From NCBI GenBank assembly GCA_031418775.1, contig JANOJN010000272.1, positions 16,246 to 80,245 of the forward strand: a DNA stretch of 64,000 bases, read 5' to 3'. The translations under genes and the position numbers were made by a program. This DNA is from JANLQX01 sp031418775. GTDB lineage: Bacteria; Actinomycetota; Acidimicrobiia; Acidimicrobiales; JANYDT01. The number at the start of each line of letters is the position of its first letter. The first letter of the stretch is position 1. The notes under the pieces are model-generated. The model was not told where the DNA came from. It did no database searches and worked only from the letters and a program-made list of their open reading frames with translations. Shown piece by piece: positions 25,202 to 33,522 of this stretch.

Positions 25202-26515
25202 GTGGCACGGTCGACCCGGACGGAGCAGCGGCTCGAATCACGCGTCGACGGATCGGTTGCCGATGACATTCCGCTGCTGAGTGATCGCCGTCGCCGGAGA
25301 TCCCTTGCCGTCGCCTTGATCTTGGCGGAACTCGTGTTGCTCACTGCTGGCGTCGTCTTGTTCCGCCGCAACGCCATCGAGAACCAACTCGAGCGGTCGG
25401 TCCTCGATGCCGTCCTGATCGATCATCCGGGTTTGAAGGTGACCGCCAGCGGTCGGGACATCAAGATTTCTGGTGTCGTGAAGGACGCAACGGCGAGGGG
25501 GGTCGTGGCCAAGATCGCCCGGAGCCGTCCGGGCGTGCGGAGCGTTGACGTTTCCGGAGTCGGCAAGGCATCCCAACTCGACCCCGCCAACACCGGAACG
25601 ATTCCCGATGGAACGCCCGTTCCGACAACAGCAATGCCGCCGGTTCGTCCCCCTCAGGTTTCCGCCGTGTTCGCCCCGTCAAAGGTGACGTTGCGCGGTG
25701 AGGTGCCGAATGCCGAGGCCAAGACGGCCTTGCTTGGGCGACTTCTCGAACGCGTCGACGAGTTGAAAGTACTCGACGAGTTGGTTGTGACGACCAAACC
25801 CAAAGAGCGTCCGGACCTTGCGCAGTACCGTCGGCTCGGCACCTTCCTCGACACGATCGCCCGCCTCGACCCGCCTCGGGCCACGGTGAACTTCGACCGC
25901 ACGATCCTGTCTCTCGACGCCGATGTGTCCACCAGCGCCGATCGAGATCTGCTGCGCCGCGAGAGTGTCGTGCTCGTTGGAGGATCGCCTGATCGCGTCC
26001 GCGGCGAGATCAATGTCACCGCTTCGTCGGATACAACGACTGCCACCGAGTCGACCATCGCGGGGGCGGCGACCACCACGATCGCGGGGTCCACGACCAC
26101 GGCGACCGACGGAGCGTCGAACACTGTCCCCCCGATTCCCTCCACGCCGCAGGCGCAGGCTGCGCAGACAGCGATCACCACGGCGATAGATAGCAGGTCG
26201 ATCTCCTTCGCCAGGAGCTCGGCCTCCCTGAGCGACGAGGGCAAGTCGGTCGTGGCGGACGTCGCTGCGGCCCTGAAGCAGTCGACGGCGAAGATCGAAG
26301 TCGGCGGCCACACCGACTGGAAGGGCCCCGCGCCCGTGAATCTCGAGCTCTCCCAGGCGCGGGCCGACACCGTGCGAGGGGCGCTCATCAAGGCCGGGAT
26401 CGATCCTGCCCGGATCACGGCGAAGGGATACGGGGAAGAGATCCCGGTCGCGTCGAACGACACCGATTCCGGTCTCGCCAAGAACCGGCGCATCGAAATC
26501 CGCGTCGTCGGGTAG
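25202..26515 (+). CDS. Membrane-anchored BON/OmpA-domain protein (second cassette)
   Basis: This 437-residue protein has a basic start, one membrane helix (about residues 36-57), a BON-like domain (about 62-120, DIKISGVVKDATARGVV), a second BON-like repeat (about 150-205, KVTLRGEVPNAEAKTAL), a Thr/Ala-rich linker, and a C-terminal OmpA-like domain (about 335-435). That domain has GHTDWKG, LSQARADTVRGAL, GYGEEIPVASN and NRRIEIRV, which fit peptidoglycan binding. The GTG at 25202 follows the previous stop by one base. BON-OmpA order is the same as in the ArfA family of mycobacteria. This enlarged copy of the 22929 gene supports a tandem duplication followed by divergence. Confidence 0.82.
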   Translation: MARSTRTEQRLESRVDGSVADDIPLLSDRRRRRSLAVALILAELVLLTAGVVLFRRNAIENQLERSVLDAVLIDHPGLKVTASGRDIKISGVVKDATARGVVAKIARSRPGVRSVDVSGVGKASQLDPANTGTIPDGTPVPTTAMPPVRPPQVSAVFAPSKVTLRGEVPNAEAKTALLGRLLERVDELKVLDELVVTTKPKERPDLAQYRRLGTFLDTIARLDPPRATVNFDRTILSLDADVSTSADRDLLRRESVVLVGGSPDRVRGEINVTASSDTTTATESTIAGAATTTIAGSTTTATDGASNTVPPIPSTPQAQAAQTAITTAIDSRSISFARSSASLSDEGKSVVADVAAALKQSTAKIEVGGHTDWKGPAPVNLELSQARADTVRGALIKAGIDPARITAKGYGEEIPVASNDTDSGLAKNRRIEIRVVG

Positions 26516-26602
26516 GTCGTTCTCCGTCCGAACTCGCCCTCCGGACCGCTTCGGCCTGGCGCGAGTTGGTGGCGATCAGCTGTTCGCGGCGAGGATGTCT
26601 CC

Positions 26603-27403
26603 ATGGCATGGAACGACAGAACCGGTGACGAGCTCCTCTACGACGTGACTGGCCATGTGGCCACGATCACGTTCAACCGCCCGGACCAGATGAACACGAT
26701 CACCGGACCGATGCTCGACCTCCTCAGCGAGCTGCTGATCAAGGCCGACAAGGACAACGAGATCAGGTGCATCATCCTCACCGGGAACGGGCGCGCCTGG
26801 TGCGCCGGCCTCGATGTGAGGGCGCAGAGCAAAGGTGGTGGTCTGTCTCTCGGTGGCGTGCCTGAGATCGAGATGCGGTCCACACCGCCGATCGTGCTCT
26901 ACGGAATCGACACGCCGATCATTGCCGCGCTCAACGGTGGAGCCGCAGGCTACGGTCTCGATGTCGCCCTCGGTTGCGACATCCGCCTCGCCGCTCGCTC
27001 GGCCAAGTTGGCGTTTGCCTTCGCCAAGCGCGGCGTGCTCCCCGAGAGCGGCGGCACCTGGCTGCTCCCGCGGATCGTCGGCCGTTCCCTCGCCGCGGAG
27101 CTCATGCTCACGGGCCGGACCCTCGATGCCGATGCGTCGCTCGCGGCCGGCCTGGTGAGCCGGGTCGTCGACGATGCCGAACTGGCAGAGGTCGCGATGT
27201 CGGTGGCCCAGGAGATCGCAGCGAACGCTCCGCTCGCCACCCGCGCCATCAAGCGGATGCTGCGCGCCGGCGAGGGAGAGCAGTTCGACGCTCACATCCA
27301 CCACGTGTTCCTCCAGCTGCTGCCCCTGGTCGGTTCGAAGGACTTCGCCGAGGGCGTGGCGTCGTATCTCGAACGCCGCCCGCCGACGTTCATCGGGCGC
27401 TAG
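26603..27403 (+). CDS. Enoyl-CoA hydratase
   Basis: This 266-residue crotonase-fold enzyme is a conventional enoyl-CoA hydratase/isomerase. It has TFNRPDQMNTIT, the oxyanion segment GNGRAWCAGLDV (about residue 63), NGGAAGYGLDVALGCDIRLA, and a Glu in VLPESGGTWLLPRIVG. It probably acts in acyl-CoA degradation. The gene starts at ATG 26603 with 87 bp to the preceding OmpA gene and ends 10 bp before the long inverted repeat at 27414. Confidence 0.9.
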   Translation: MAWNDRTGDELLYDVTGHVATITFNRPDQMNTITGPMLDLLSELLIKADKDNEIRCIILTGNGRAWCAGLDVRAQSKGGGLSLGGVPEIEMRSTPPIVLYGIDTPIIAALNGGAAGYGLDVALGCDIRLAARSAKLAFAFAKRGVLPESGGTWLLPRIVGRSLAAELMLTGRTLDADASLAAGLVSRVVDDAELAEVAMSVAQEIAANAPLATRAIKRMLRAGEGEQFDAHIHHVFLQLLPLVGSKDFAEGVASYLERRPPTFIGR

Positions 27404-27413
27404 TGCACTGAGT

Positions 27414-27496
27414 CGGAAGTTCCTGTTACATCGATCCTTCGGACAATGCGCCGAAGTACAACCAATCAGCGCCATTCGATGTCACAGGAACTTCCG
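27414..27496. repeat. Long inverted repeat with nested hairpin
   Basis: Two 21-bp arms (27414-27434 and 27476-27496) are inverted with one mismatch, around 41 nt that themselves hold a perfect stem CTTCGG (27437-27442) / CCGAAG (27451-27456). It starts 10 bp after the enoyl-CoA hydratase stop and ends 69 bp before the metal-binding lipoprotein. It could be a terminator, a leader RNA, or a small inverted-repeat mobile element. Confidence 0.75.
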
Positions 27497-27553
27497 CGAA
27501 GATGCGCTCGTGCGAGGGGCGATGCACCTGCGCCCATAAGTTGAGCGATCGAT

Positions 27554-27559
27554 TAGCTT
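27554..27559 (+). promoter_or_regulatory. -10 element of the metal transporter operon
   Basis: TAGCTT ends 6 nt before ATG 27566, the exact spacing for a leaderless transcript. No typical Fur/Zur/MntR box is obvious, but the inverted repeat upstream may contribute. Confidence 0.45.
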
Positions 27560-27565
27560 GGGTGG

Positions 27566-28660
27566 ATGGTTTTCCGCTCGCGCCGCTCGCTATGCGCCGG
27601 GCTTCTGGTCACGCTTGTCGTGGCGGGATGCGGCAGCGACAAAGCTGCCTCGACCGACGCCGTGGATGCCGTCACCGAAACCTCCGCCGCCACCGGTGCG
27701 CCTGCGCCCGCCGGGAGCGGATGCGGGGGAGGGGCGCCGGTCATCGGTCGGCCCCTCATCGTCGCCACCACGGTTGCGCCGATCACCAGCATCATCGCCA
27801 ACCTCACGAGCGGCACCGACACCATCGTGACCGGTCTCGTGCCGGAAGGCACGAACTCGCACACGTTTGAACCCCCGCCCTCGGCGGCGAAGACCGTGTC
27901 CGACGCCGACATCGTCTTCATCAACGGACTGAAGCTCGAAGAGCCGACCAAGGATCTCGCCGCCACGAACGCGAAGGGCGGCTCACAGATCTGCGAGCTC
28001 GGTACGGCGATCCTGCCCGAATCCGAGTGGATCTTCGACTTCTCCTTCCCCAAGGACGGCGGCAAACCGAACCCGCACCTGTGGACCAACCCACCGATGG
28101 CCAAGGACTACGCCCGGGTCGCGTTCGAGACCCTCGTCGCCCGTGACCCGGACGACAAGGCCGTCTACGAGCGGAACTACGTCGCCTACGCCGCCAAGAT
28201 CGACGAGCTCGACGCCGCCATGGTCGAAGCAACGGCCAGCGTGCCTGCCACCAACCGCCAGCTCCTCACGTACCACGACGCCTACGCGTACTTCGCCAAG
28301 CACTACGGCTGGGAGGTCGTCGGCGCGATTCAGCCGTCTTCGTTCGACGAGCCCACAGCGAAGGAAGTGGCCGGTCTGATCGAGCAGATCAAGGAGAAGA
28401 AGGTCCCGGCCATCTTCGGCTCCGAAGTCTTCCCCTCTCCCGTGCTTGAGCAGATCGGCAAGGAGACCGGCGCGAAGTACGTCGACGTTCTCCGTGACGA
28501 CGACCTTCCCGGTACTCCGGGCGATCCCGAACACTCCTTCCTCGGCCTCATGCGCTTCGACTACGTCACCATGGTCGGCGCCCTGGGCGGAGACGCAAAT
28601 GGTCTCAAGGCCCTCGACATGACCGACGTCGGACCCGACTCGGCAAAGTATCCGCAATGA
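27566..28660 (+). CDS. Zinc/manganese-type ABC transporter substrate-binding lipoprotein
   Basis: This 364-residue protein is a cluster A-I (TroA/ZnuA/PsaA) metal-binding lipoprotein. The signal ends in a VAGC lipobox. Metal-ligand positions are visible: His in NSHTFEP, His in NPHLW, His in TYHDAYAYFAKHYGW and an Asp in VLRDDDLPG, a His3-Asp set found in zinc or manganese members. It captures metal ions outside the membrane for the next two genes. The metal cannot be fixed from sequence. A Thr/Ala-rich linker follows the lipobox. Confidence 0.9.
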   Translation: MVFRSRRSLCAGLLVTLVVAGCGSDKAASTDAVDAVTETSAATGAPAPAGSGCGGGAPVIGRPLIVATTVAPITSIIANLTSGTDTIVTGLVPEGTNSHTFEPPPSAAKTVSDADIVFINGLKLEEPTKDLAATNAKGGSQICELGTAILPESEWIFDFSFPKDGGKPNPHLWTNPPMAKDYARVAFETLVARDPDDKAVYERNYVAYAAKIDELDAAMVEATASVPATNRQLLTYHDAYAYFAKHYGWEVVGAIQPSSFDEPTAKEVAGLIEQIKEKKVPAIFGSEVFPSPVLEQIGKETGAKYVDVLRDDDLPGTPGDPEHSFLGLMRFDYVTMVGALGGDANGLKALDMTDVGPDSAKYPQ

Positions 28661-28723
28661 CCTCGGTATTTTGGCGCGGCAGGGCGTCGGTCGGCATCGG
28701 GTGTCGCGTACGAAAGGGCGATC

Positions 28724-29482
28724 ATGCTTGAGATCTCCCATCTGAGCTGTTCCTACGGCGGGCCGGTCGTCGTCGACCACGTCGATCTCCACATCCGCCC
28801 GGGCGAGCTCGTCGGCATCGTCGGGCCGTCGGGCTCCGGCAAGACCACCCTGTTGCGGGCGATCCTCGGCACCGTCGAGCCGATGCACGGTTCCATCACC
28901 AAGCCCGACGGACTTTCTGTCGCCTACGTACCGCAGGTGGAAACCGTCGACTGGAACTTCCCGGTGACCGTCAGTGAAGTCATCGTGATGACCATGCGCC
29001 GACGATCGTGGTGGCCGGGCATCTCGAAGACCGAACGGGCGGAGGTCGACGAGCTGCTCGACCGGCTCGGGCTCGGCGGACTTGGGCAGCGCCATATCCG
29101 CGAGCTCTCCGGCGGGCAGCAGCAGCGGGTGTTCCTCGCCCGCGCGTTGGCGCGGCGGCCCGACCTGCTGGTGCTCGACGAACCGACGTCCGGCGTCGAC
29201 GTGCGCACCCGCCACGAGATCCTCCATCTCCTCACCGATCTCAACGCCGACGGCCTCACCATCGTGCTCACCACCCACGACCTCAACGGGCTCGCCGCAC
29301 ACCTCCCGCGCATCGTCTGCTTCAACAAGACGGTGATCGCCGACGGCGCCCCCATCGACGTCCTCCGTCCCGCCGTCCTCGAGGCGACGTATGGCGCGCC
29401 GCTCGAGGTACTCATCCACGGCGGCATGCCCGTGGTGCTCGACCATGCCCCGTCCCTTCGCTCCGTCCCGAGGCCGGCGTGA
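28724..29482 (+). CDS. Metal ABC transporter ATP-binding protein
   Basis: This 252-residue ATPase belongs with the 27566 lipoprotein. Walker A is GPSGSGKTTLL, the signature is LSGGQQQRVFLARALA, Walker B is LLVLDEPTSG and the switch His is in TTHDLNG. It ends in a short tail with a histidine-poor sequence. A purine-rich AAAGGG ribosome-binding site lies about 8 nt before ATG 28724. Its stop overlaps the permease GTG by 4 nt. Confidence 0.93.
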   Translation: MLEISHLSCSYGGPVVVDHVDLHIRPGELVGIVGPSGSGKTTLLRAILGTVEPMHGSITKPDGLSVAYVPQVETVDWNFPVTVSEVIVMTMRRRSWWPGISKTERAEVDELLDRLGLGGLGQRHIRELSGGQQQRVFLARALARRPDLLVLDEPTSGVDVRTRHEILHLLTDLNADGLTIVLTTHDLNGLAAHLPRIVCFNKTVIADGAPIDVLRPAVLEATYGAPLEVLIHGGMPVVLDHAPSLRSVPRPA

Positions 29483-30342
29483 GTGTCGCATCGATCGTCG
29501 CCGCGGTCGACCTGCTTGAGCCGCTTTCGTACGGGTTCTTCCGTCGCGGACTCACTGTGGCCGTGCTGGCCGGGGCGCTCTGCGGCCTCGTCGGCGTCTA
29601 CGTCGTGCTCCGGTCGCTCAGCTACATCGGCCACGGGCTCTCGCACGCGGTGTTTGGTGGAGCCGCCGCCGCGGCGGTGGCGAACGTCAACTACTTCCTC
29701 GGCGCGGGCGCCTGGGGCATTGCTTCGGGACTGATGATCGGACGGGTGACCCGGCGCAAGCTGCTCTCGGCCGACGCGGCTATCGGCATCGTCACGACGG
29801 CGTCGTTCGCCGCCGGAATCGTGCTGTTCAACAAATTCGGTCAGGCGCGGCGCAGCATCGACGCAGTGCTGTTCGGAGACATCCTCGGGGTCGCGCGGAG
29901 CGACGTGTTCGCCGTCGTCGGCGTCGGTCTCGCCGTGGTCGCGGTTGTGCTCGGCGCATATCGACCGCTGCTCTATGCCACGTTCGACTCCGAAGTGGCG
30001 CGAGTGACGGGCGGGCGTCCCGACCTTCTCGACGCGGTGCTCATGGTGATGCTCTCGCTCACCGTGCTCGTCACAATGCGGGTCATCGGCGTGTTGCTGA
30101 TCTCGGCGCTTCTCGTTCTTCCGGCGTCCACGGCGCGCATGCTCACCGACTCGTTTGCCCGCATGCTCGTCATCGCCCCACTACTCGGCGCGCTTACTTC
30201 CTTGGTCGGGCTGAACCTGAGCTATCACGTCAACACTTCGCCGGGCGCGACCGTCATCCTCATCAACGCCTTCGTGTTCCTCGTGGTGTTCCTGAGCACC
30301 GGGCGGGCCGGCCGGCGTCGGGTGGCTCACGTCCACGTCTGA
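29479..30342 (+). CDS. Metal ABC transporter permease
   Basis: This 287-residue permease has about eight hydrophobic segments, as in ZnuB/TroC/MntB proteins. SLSYIGHGLSHAVFGG is the typical family region near residue 50, and LLISALLVLPASTARML lies near residue 210. It forms the membrane channel for zinc or manganese import. It starts at GTG 29479 within GTGA, overlapping the ATPase stop. The next gene is convergent, and the repeat copy 3 sits in the gap. Confidence 0.92.
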   Translation: MSVASIVAAVDLLEPLSYGFFRRGLTVAVLAGALCGLVGVYVVLRSLSYIGHGLSHAVFGGAAAAAVANVNYFLGAGAWGIASGLMIGRVTRRKLLSADAAIGIVTTASFAAGIVLFNKFGQARRSIDAVLFGDILGVARSDVFAVVGVGLAVVAVVLGAYRPLLYATFDSEVARVTGGRPDLLDAVLMVMLSLTVLVTMRVIGVLLISALLVLPASTARMLTDSFARMLVIAPLLGALTSLVGLNLSYHVNTSPGATVILINAFVFLVVFLSTGRAGRRRVAHVHV

Positions 30343-30375
30343 CGGGGCGGCGTCCAGGGCCCACGTGCTCGGATT

Positions 30376-30447
30376 GCGGCCAAACACCTCCCAGCGACGT
30401 TCGGAGGTGTATTGCCCCCATATATGGGGGCAACCTCTCTCCTAGTG
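30376..30447. repeat. Double-hairpin intergenic repeat, copy 3
   Basis: This copy has the cleanest structure. A first hairpin has arms ACACCTCC/GGAGGTGT around 30384-30410, followed by a perfect 22-bp palindrome at 30412-30433 built from TTGCCCCC and GGGGGCAA around an ATATAT centre. The tail CAACCTCTCTCC follows. It lies between two convergent genes. Confidence 0.85.
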
Positions 30448-30533
30448 TCAGTGCCACTCGTGTTGCGAGCAGTCGAGCGAAGCGAGCGGCGCAGCGCCAG
30501 TCGAGTGGAGGGGCAACCTCTCTCCTAGTGTCA
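30427..30533. repeat. 24-bp direct repeat flanking a 59-bp hairpin segment
   Basis: The last 24 bp of repeat copy 3 (30427-30450) are repeated exactly at 30510-30533. The 59 bp between them start and end with inverted CCACTCG (30454-30460) and CGAGTGG (30502-30508) and contain GCGAAGCGAGC-type palindromic sequence. The layout looks like an insertion with a duplicated target, although other slippage events are possible. It reaches the stop of the S51-like gene. Confidence 0.7.
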
Positions 30534-31808
30534 CGTGAGGAGCCATTCGGGTCCGGAGGGGGTGTCGCGGACCTCGATGCCGGAGGTGGTGAGGCGGTCG
30601 CGGATGAGGTCGGACAGGTCGTAGCGCTTGTCCTTGCGCACCTCACCACGAAGCTCGAGCAAGGTCTCGACGAATGGCGCCACCCGCTCCCGAGGGTCGG
30701 CCAACCCCTGGCCGGCTGCCTCACCGAGACGGCTGATCATCGAGCGCATCATCCGCCGCGCCTCGTCGGCTTCCTCGGACTGCAGGGTGTCGGCCGACCA
30801 GGCGTGGATCGCCGCCTCGAGGTCCAACGCGGCGCGCACGGCGCCATCGCCGTTACCGGCGGCAAGGGATTCGGCAAAGGCCGCGCCGAGTCGCTCCGTG
30901 GTGGCGCCGAGTGACGCTGCGTCGGTCGCCGCTTCTGAGTCGGTGGCGGCCGGATCGGCGACGGCTGGGGTCGTGACAGGGCGGCCGATGGCATGCGTGC
31001 CCGCAGCACCGGGGAAGCGCAACGCGTCGATCGGAACAACCGTTCCGGCCGGGTAGGTCACCGTCGACCCACCGTGACGGACCGACACCACGCCACGACC
31101 GACCACCGCTGCGGTGTCGGCGTCGAGATCGAGAATGACGGCCGTGTGCTCGTCGACGCCCAGCACGTGATGACCCTCCGGCAAGACCGCCTCGAGCATC
31201 CTCAGGCGTCGTTCGCCGAGATAGCAGAACCTCGTGTCGTGATGGCCGCCTTCGGCGTTGTCGTAGTGGGGGATGAGCGCGACCGGAAGGCCGATGGAGC
31301 CGAGGACGTCCAGTCCGTCGAGCCAGTGCGGTTCTTCTCCGGCCTTGTAGATCTCGTACACCGGGACGGTGACGCGCCCGAGCGTGAGGGCGGCGGCGGA
31401 GGCGAACGTGACCGCGCCACCGGTTCGGAGCTTGTCGGCCAGGATCGTGTGCAGCGGCGATCCCGTCCACTGATGAAGCGCATAGGTGGGCGAGCCCGGC
31501 CCGGCGAACACGTAGGTGGATGCACGCAGAAGGTTGAAACCGCGTTCGAGAGCCACCGGATCACCGCCGACGATGCGGGTCAGCCCGGCCACGCTCAGCT
31601 CCGTCACCACCGATTCGGCAAAGTACTGCACGGCTTTCTGGGCCAGTTCCGAGGCGTTCTCCTGAAACCCGTAGGGCGTGTCGAGCAGCGCGGCCCTGGC
31701 CGCGACTCCGAGGCGTCCGACGACCTCTCGGTGGACCTTCACCATCGTTGGTGCGGTCTCACCTGAGCCCATCAGGGTGAGGATGCGGGGAAGAGGAGCA
31801 GTCGTCAT
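30531..31808 (-). CDS. Peptidase S51-like domain fused to a CysS C-terminal domain
   Basis: This 425-residue protein begins with an S51/cyanophycinase-like class I glutamine-amidotransferase-type fold: LMGSGETAPT, DTPYGFQENA, and the elbow region VFAGPGSPTYALHQW, with GVDEHTAVILD in the second half. After a Thr/Ala-rich linker (about residues 285-335) comes a helical domain ending KDKRYDLSDLIRDRLTTSGIEVRDTPSGPEW, which matches the C-terminal end of cysteinyl-tRNA synthetases. The HIGH and KMSKS regions are absent, so it is not a synthetase. No catalytic Ser/Cys is secure. It overlaps the upstream alpha/beta hydrolase by 4 nt. Confidence 0.78.
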   Translation of the reverse strand: MTTAPLPRILTLMGSGETAPTMVKVHREVVGRLGVAARAALLDTPYGFQENASELAQKAVQYFAESVVTELSVAGLTRIVGGDPVALERGFNLLRASTYVFAGPGSPTYALHQWTGSPLHTILADKLRTGGAVTFASAAALTLGRVTVPVYEIYKAGEEPHWLDGLDVLGSIGLPVALIPHYDNAEGGHHDTRFCYLGERRLRMLEAVLPEGHHVLGVDEHTAVILDLDADTAAVVGRGVVSVRHGGSTVTYPAGTVVPIDALRFPGAAGTHAIGRPVTTPAVADPAATDSEAATDAASLGATTERLGAAFAESLAAGNGDGAVRAALDLEAAIHAWSADTLQSEEADEARRMMRSMISRLGEAAGQGLADPRERVAPFVETLLELRGEVRKDKRYDLSDLIRDRLTTSGIEVRDTPSGPEWLLT

Positions 31809-32776
31809 CGTGGTGTCGAGCCGTTTTCTGGTGAAGTCACCGGAGCGACCGGTCGTGAGGCAGTGTTCGAGGCGGGCTGTTGCGCCGCTGCGTGTGTCTT
31901 CTCGTGCAACCGGATCAGCGAGTCGGCTGTTCGAAGCGGATGCTGGGCATGGAGGTCGTGGTCGGCGTCGGCGAACCATTCGATGTCGACCGACACGGGG
32001 CTGGCGTTGGCGCACTCGGCTGCGCCGACCGCCTTGTCGTGGCTCCAATCGGCGGCGCTGTCGGCGAGAAGGAGCGCGGCGGGTACCGCGAGCCGGGCGA
32101 AGCTGGCGACCGGATCGTGTTCCCAGAGTGCCCGCAGAATCGCGAGATGGCGGTCACGGCTGAGCCACGCGGCGATCGTGCCGTCGTGTCGCACCTCGAA
32201 GTTTGCGAGTGACCCTTCGATGCCGCTCTCCGGCCAGTCCGGATGGGCGCTCGTCATCCACGCTCGGATGCGTTCGACCGGTGTCCCGGCGAGGTCGGGA
32301 GGGGCGAGTCGTGACTCGCATTCGGCCCAATCGGGGAACCGCTCGGCGAGCTTGATGACGCCGCCGTCGATCGCCGCGACGGCCCGGACGCGGCCCGGGT
32401 GGTTCGCAGCGATCTCGACGACCACGTTGCCGCCCCACGACTGTCCGACGATCGTGGGCCGGCGGTCGTCCACCAGGCCTTCGTCCTCCAAGAGTTGCAG
32501 GACATCGGCGGAGACCGCATCGAATCCGTAGCCCGGCTCCTCGTGTCCCTCGCCGCGCACCGGCGGCTTCGGGGACCGACCATGTCCGCGTAGGTCCACG
32601 GCGATGGACGCGTACCCACGGTCGGCCAGGGCCGCACCGACCCCGTCCCACATCCGGGCGTTCGATGCGAGCCCGTGGATCAGGACGAACTCCGGAGCGG
32701 CGTCACGCGCGGGTATCTGCTTCGAGCGGGGCGTCGCCCCGGCGTGCGAATGACGGACGACGGCGAGGCGGACCAT
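31805..32776 (-). CDS. Alpha/beta hydrolase
   Basis: This 323-residue protein has the full hydrolase fold: HGLASNARMW oxyanion loop, DLRGHGRS, the nucleophile elbow GQSWGG and a late His in DADHDLHAQHP. The substrate is unknown. It starts at ATG 32776 and is followed with 4-nt overlap by the S51-CysS fusion gene, so the two are co-translated on the minus strand. Confidence 0.9.
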   Translation of the reverse strand: MVRLAVVRHSHAGATPRSKQIPARDAAPEFVLIHGLASNARMWDGVGAALADRGYASIAVDLRGHGRSPKPPVRGEGHEEPGYGFDAVSADVLQLLEDEGLVDDRRPTIVGQSWGGNVVVEIAANHPGRVRAVAAIDGGVIKLAERFPDWAECESRLAPPDLAGTPVERIRAWMTSAHPDWPESGIEGSLANFEVRHDGTIAAWLSRDRHLAILRALWEHDPVASFARLAVPAALLLADSAADWSHDKAVGAAECANASPVSVDIEWFADADHDLHAQHPLRTADSLIRLHEKTHAAAQQPASNTASRPVAPVTSPENGSTPR

Positions 32777-32785
32777 GGACGATCG

Positions 32786-32791
32786 AGGCTA
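32786..32791 (-). promoter_or_regulatory. -10 element of the alpha/beta hydrolase operon
   Basis: On the minus strand TAGCCT ends 9 nt before ATG 32776, similar to other likely leaderless starts here. The remaining gap to 32992 holds only small stems (ACAAC/GTTGT near 32971-32984) and no gene. Confidence 0.35.
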
Positions 32792-32991
32792 CGGCCAGTC
32801 GGCGTGATAGCTGTGCGCTTCAGCGCTCATCAGCGGTCAATGCGATCTGCGCAGTGCGGTGCCGGTCGGTCCGGGTGAGCGGTGTTGCGACTTCCGTGGC
32901 GGCTTGGCGCCGCGTTGTCGACTTGGCGACGCGCTCAAGCGGACAACTGGGCGCCAACTCGCCACACAACGCTGGTTGTTTTCGAATTGGC

Positions 32992-33522
32992 TCACGACAA
33001 CCGCCGAGCAGCCCATTCCGCTCGTCCGGAGCGGACAGCGGTGGAGGAGACCTCCGCCAAGGTCGGGTCAGCGAGTTCGAGCACGGTCATCGCTTCGCGT
33101 GCTGCGACGATCGGTGAGTGCGGCGGCCGGGGGACGAGCGCCACGTGGGGGAGCGATGCGACAGCGGCATCGCGGCTCGTCTCGTCGGCGTACCAGCTCG
33201 GGTCAAGCACCTGCGCCCATTTGTCGGCTCCGACGACCACGACGTCGTAGCCCCGGGCGATCTCCGCGATGAAACGTGCCGAGGTGACTTCGACGACGAA
33301 GCGCTGATCGTCGACGAGTGTCCGAAGGTGGAGCGCCCGTGCGTCAACGGTGTTCGAATGGTCTTCCTTGCCGAGCGCAGCACGCGAGAGTACGAACGTG
33401 AGCGAGTCGCAGCGGCATTGCTCGAGCGTGGCGACAGCGATGGCGAGATGGGCAATTGTCAGTGGATCGAAGCTCCCCGGATACACCGCCCGCCGAGCAC
33501 CTCGCCTGGACGTTCGGCTCAT
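32992..33522 (-). CDS. Nucleotidyltransferase of the NadD/CoaD fold
   Basis: This 176-residue protein is a cytidylyltransferase-like nucleotidyltransferase. The ATP-binding motif is GSFDPLTIAHL, a T/HxGH variant with Ala for the central Gly, and VSSTAVRSG resembles the ISSTxVR motif of nicotinate-nucleotide adenylyltransferase. VVGADKW lies between. NadD and CoaD are the closest known activities; the family cannot be decided here. It overlaps pgl (start codon region 33519-33522) and is transcribed after it. Confidence 0.72.
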   Translation of the reverse strand: MSRTSRRGARRAVYPGSFDPLTIAHLAIAVATLEQCRCDSLTFVLSRAALGKEDHSNTVDARALHLRTLVDDQRFVVEVTSARFIAEIARGYDVVVVGADKWAQVLDPSWYADETSRDAAVASLPHVALVPRPPHSPIVAAREAMTVLELADPTLAEVSSTAVRSGRAEWAARRLS

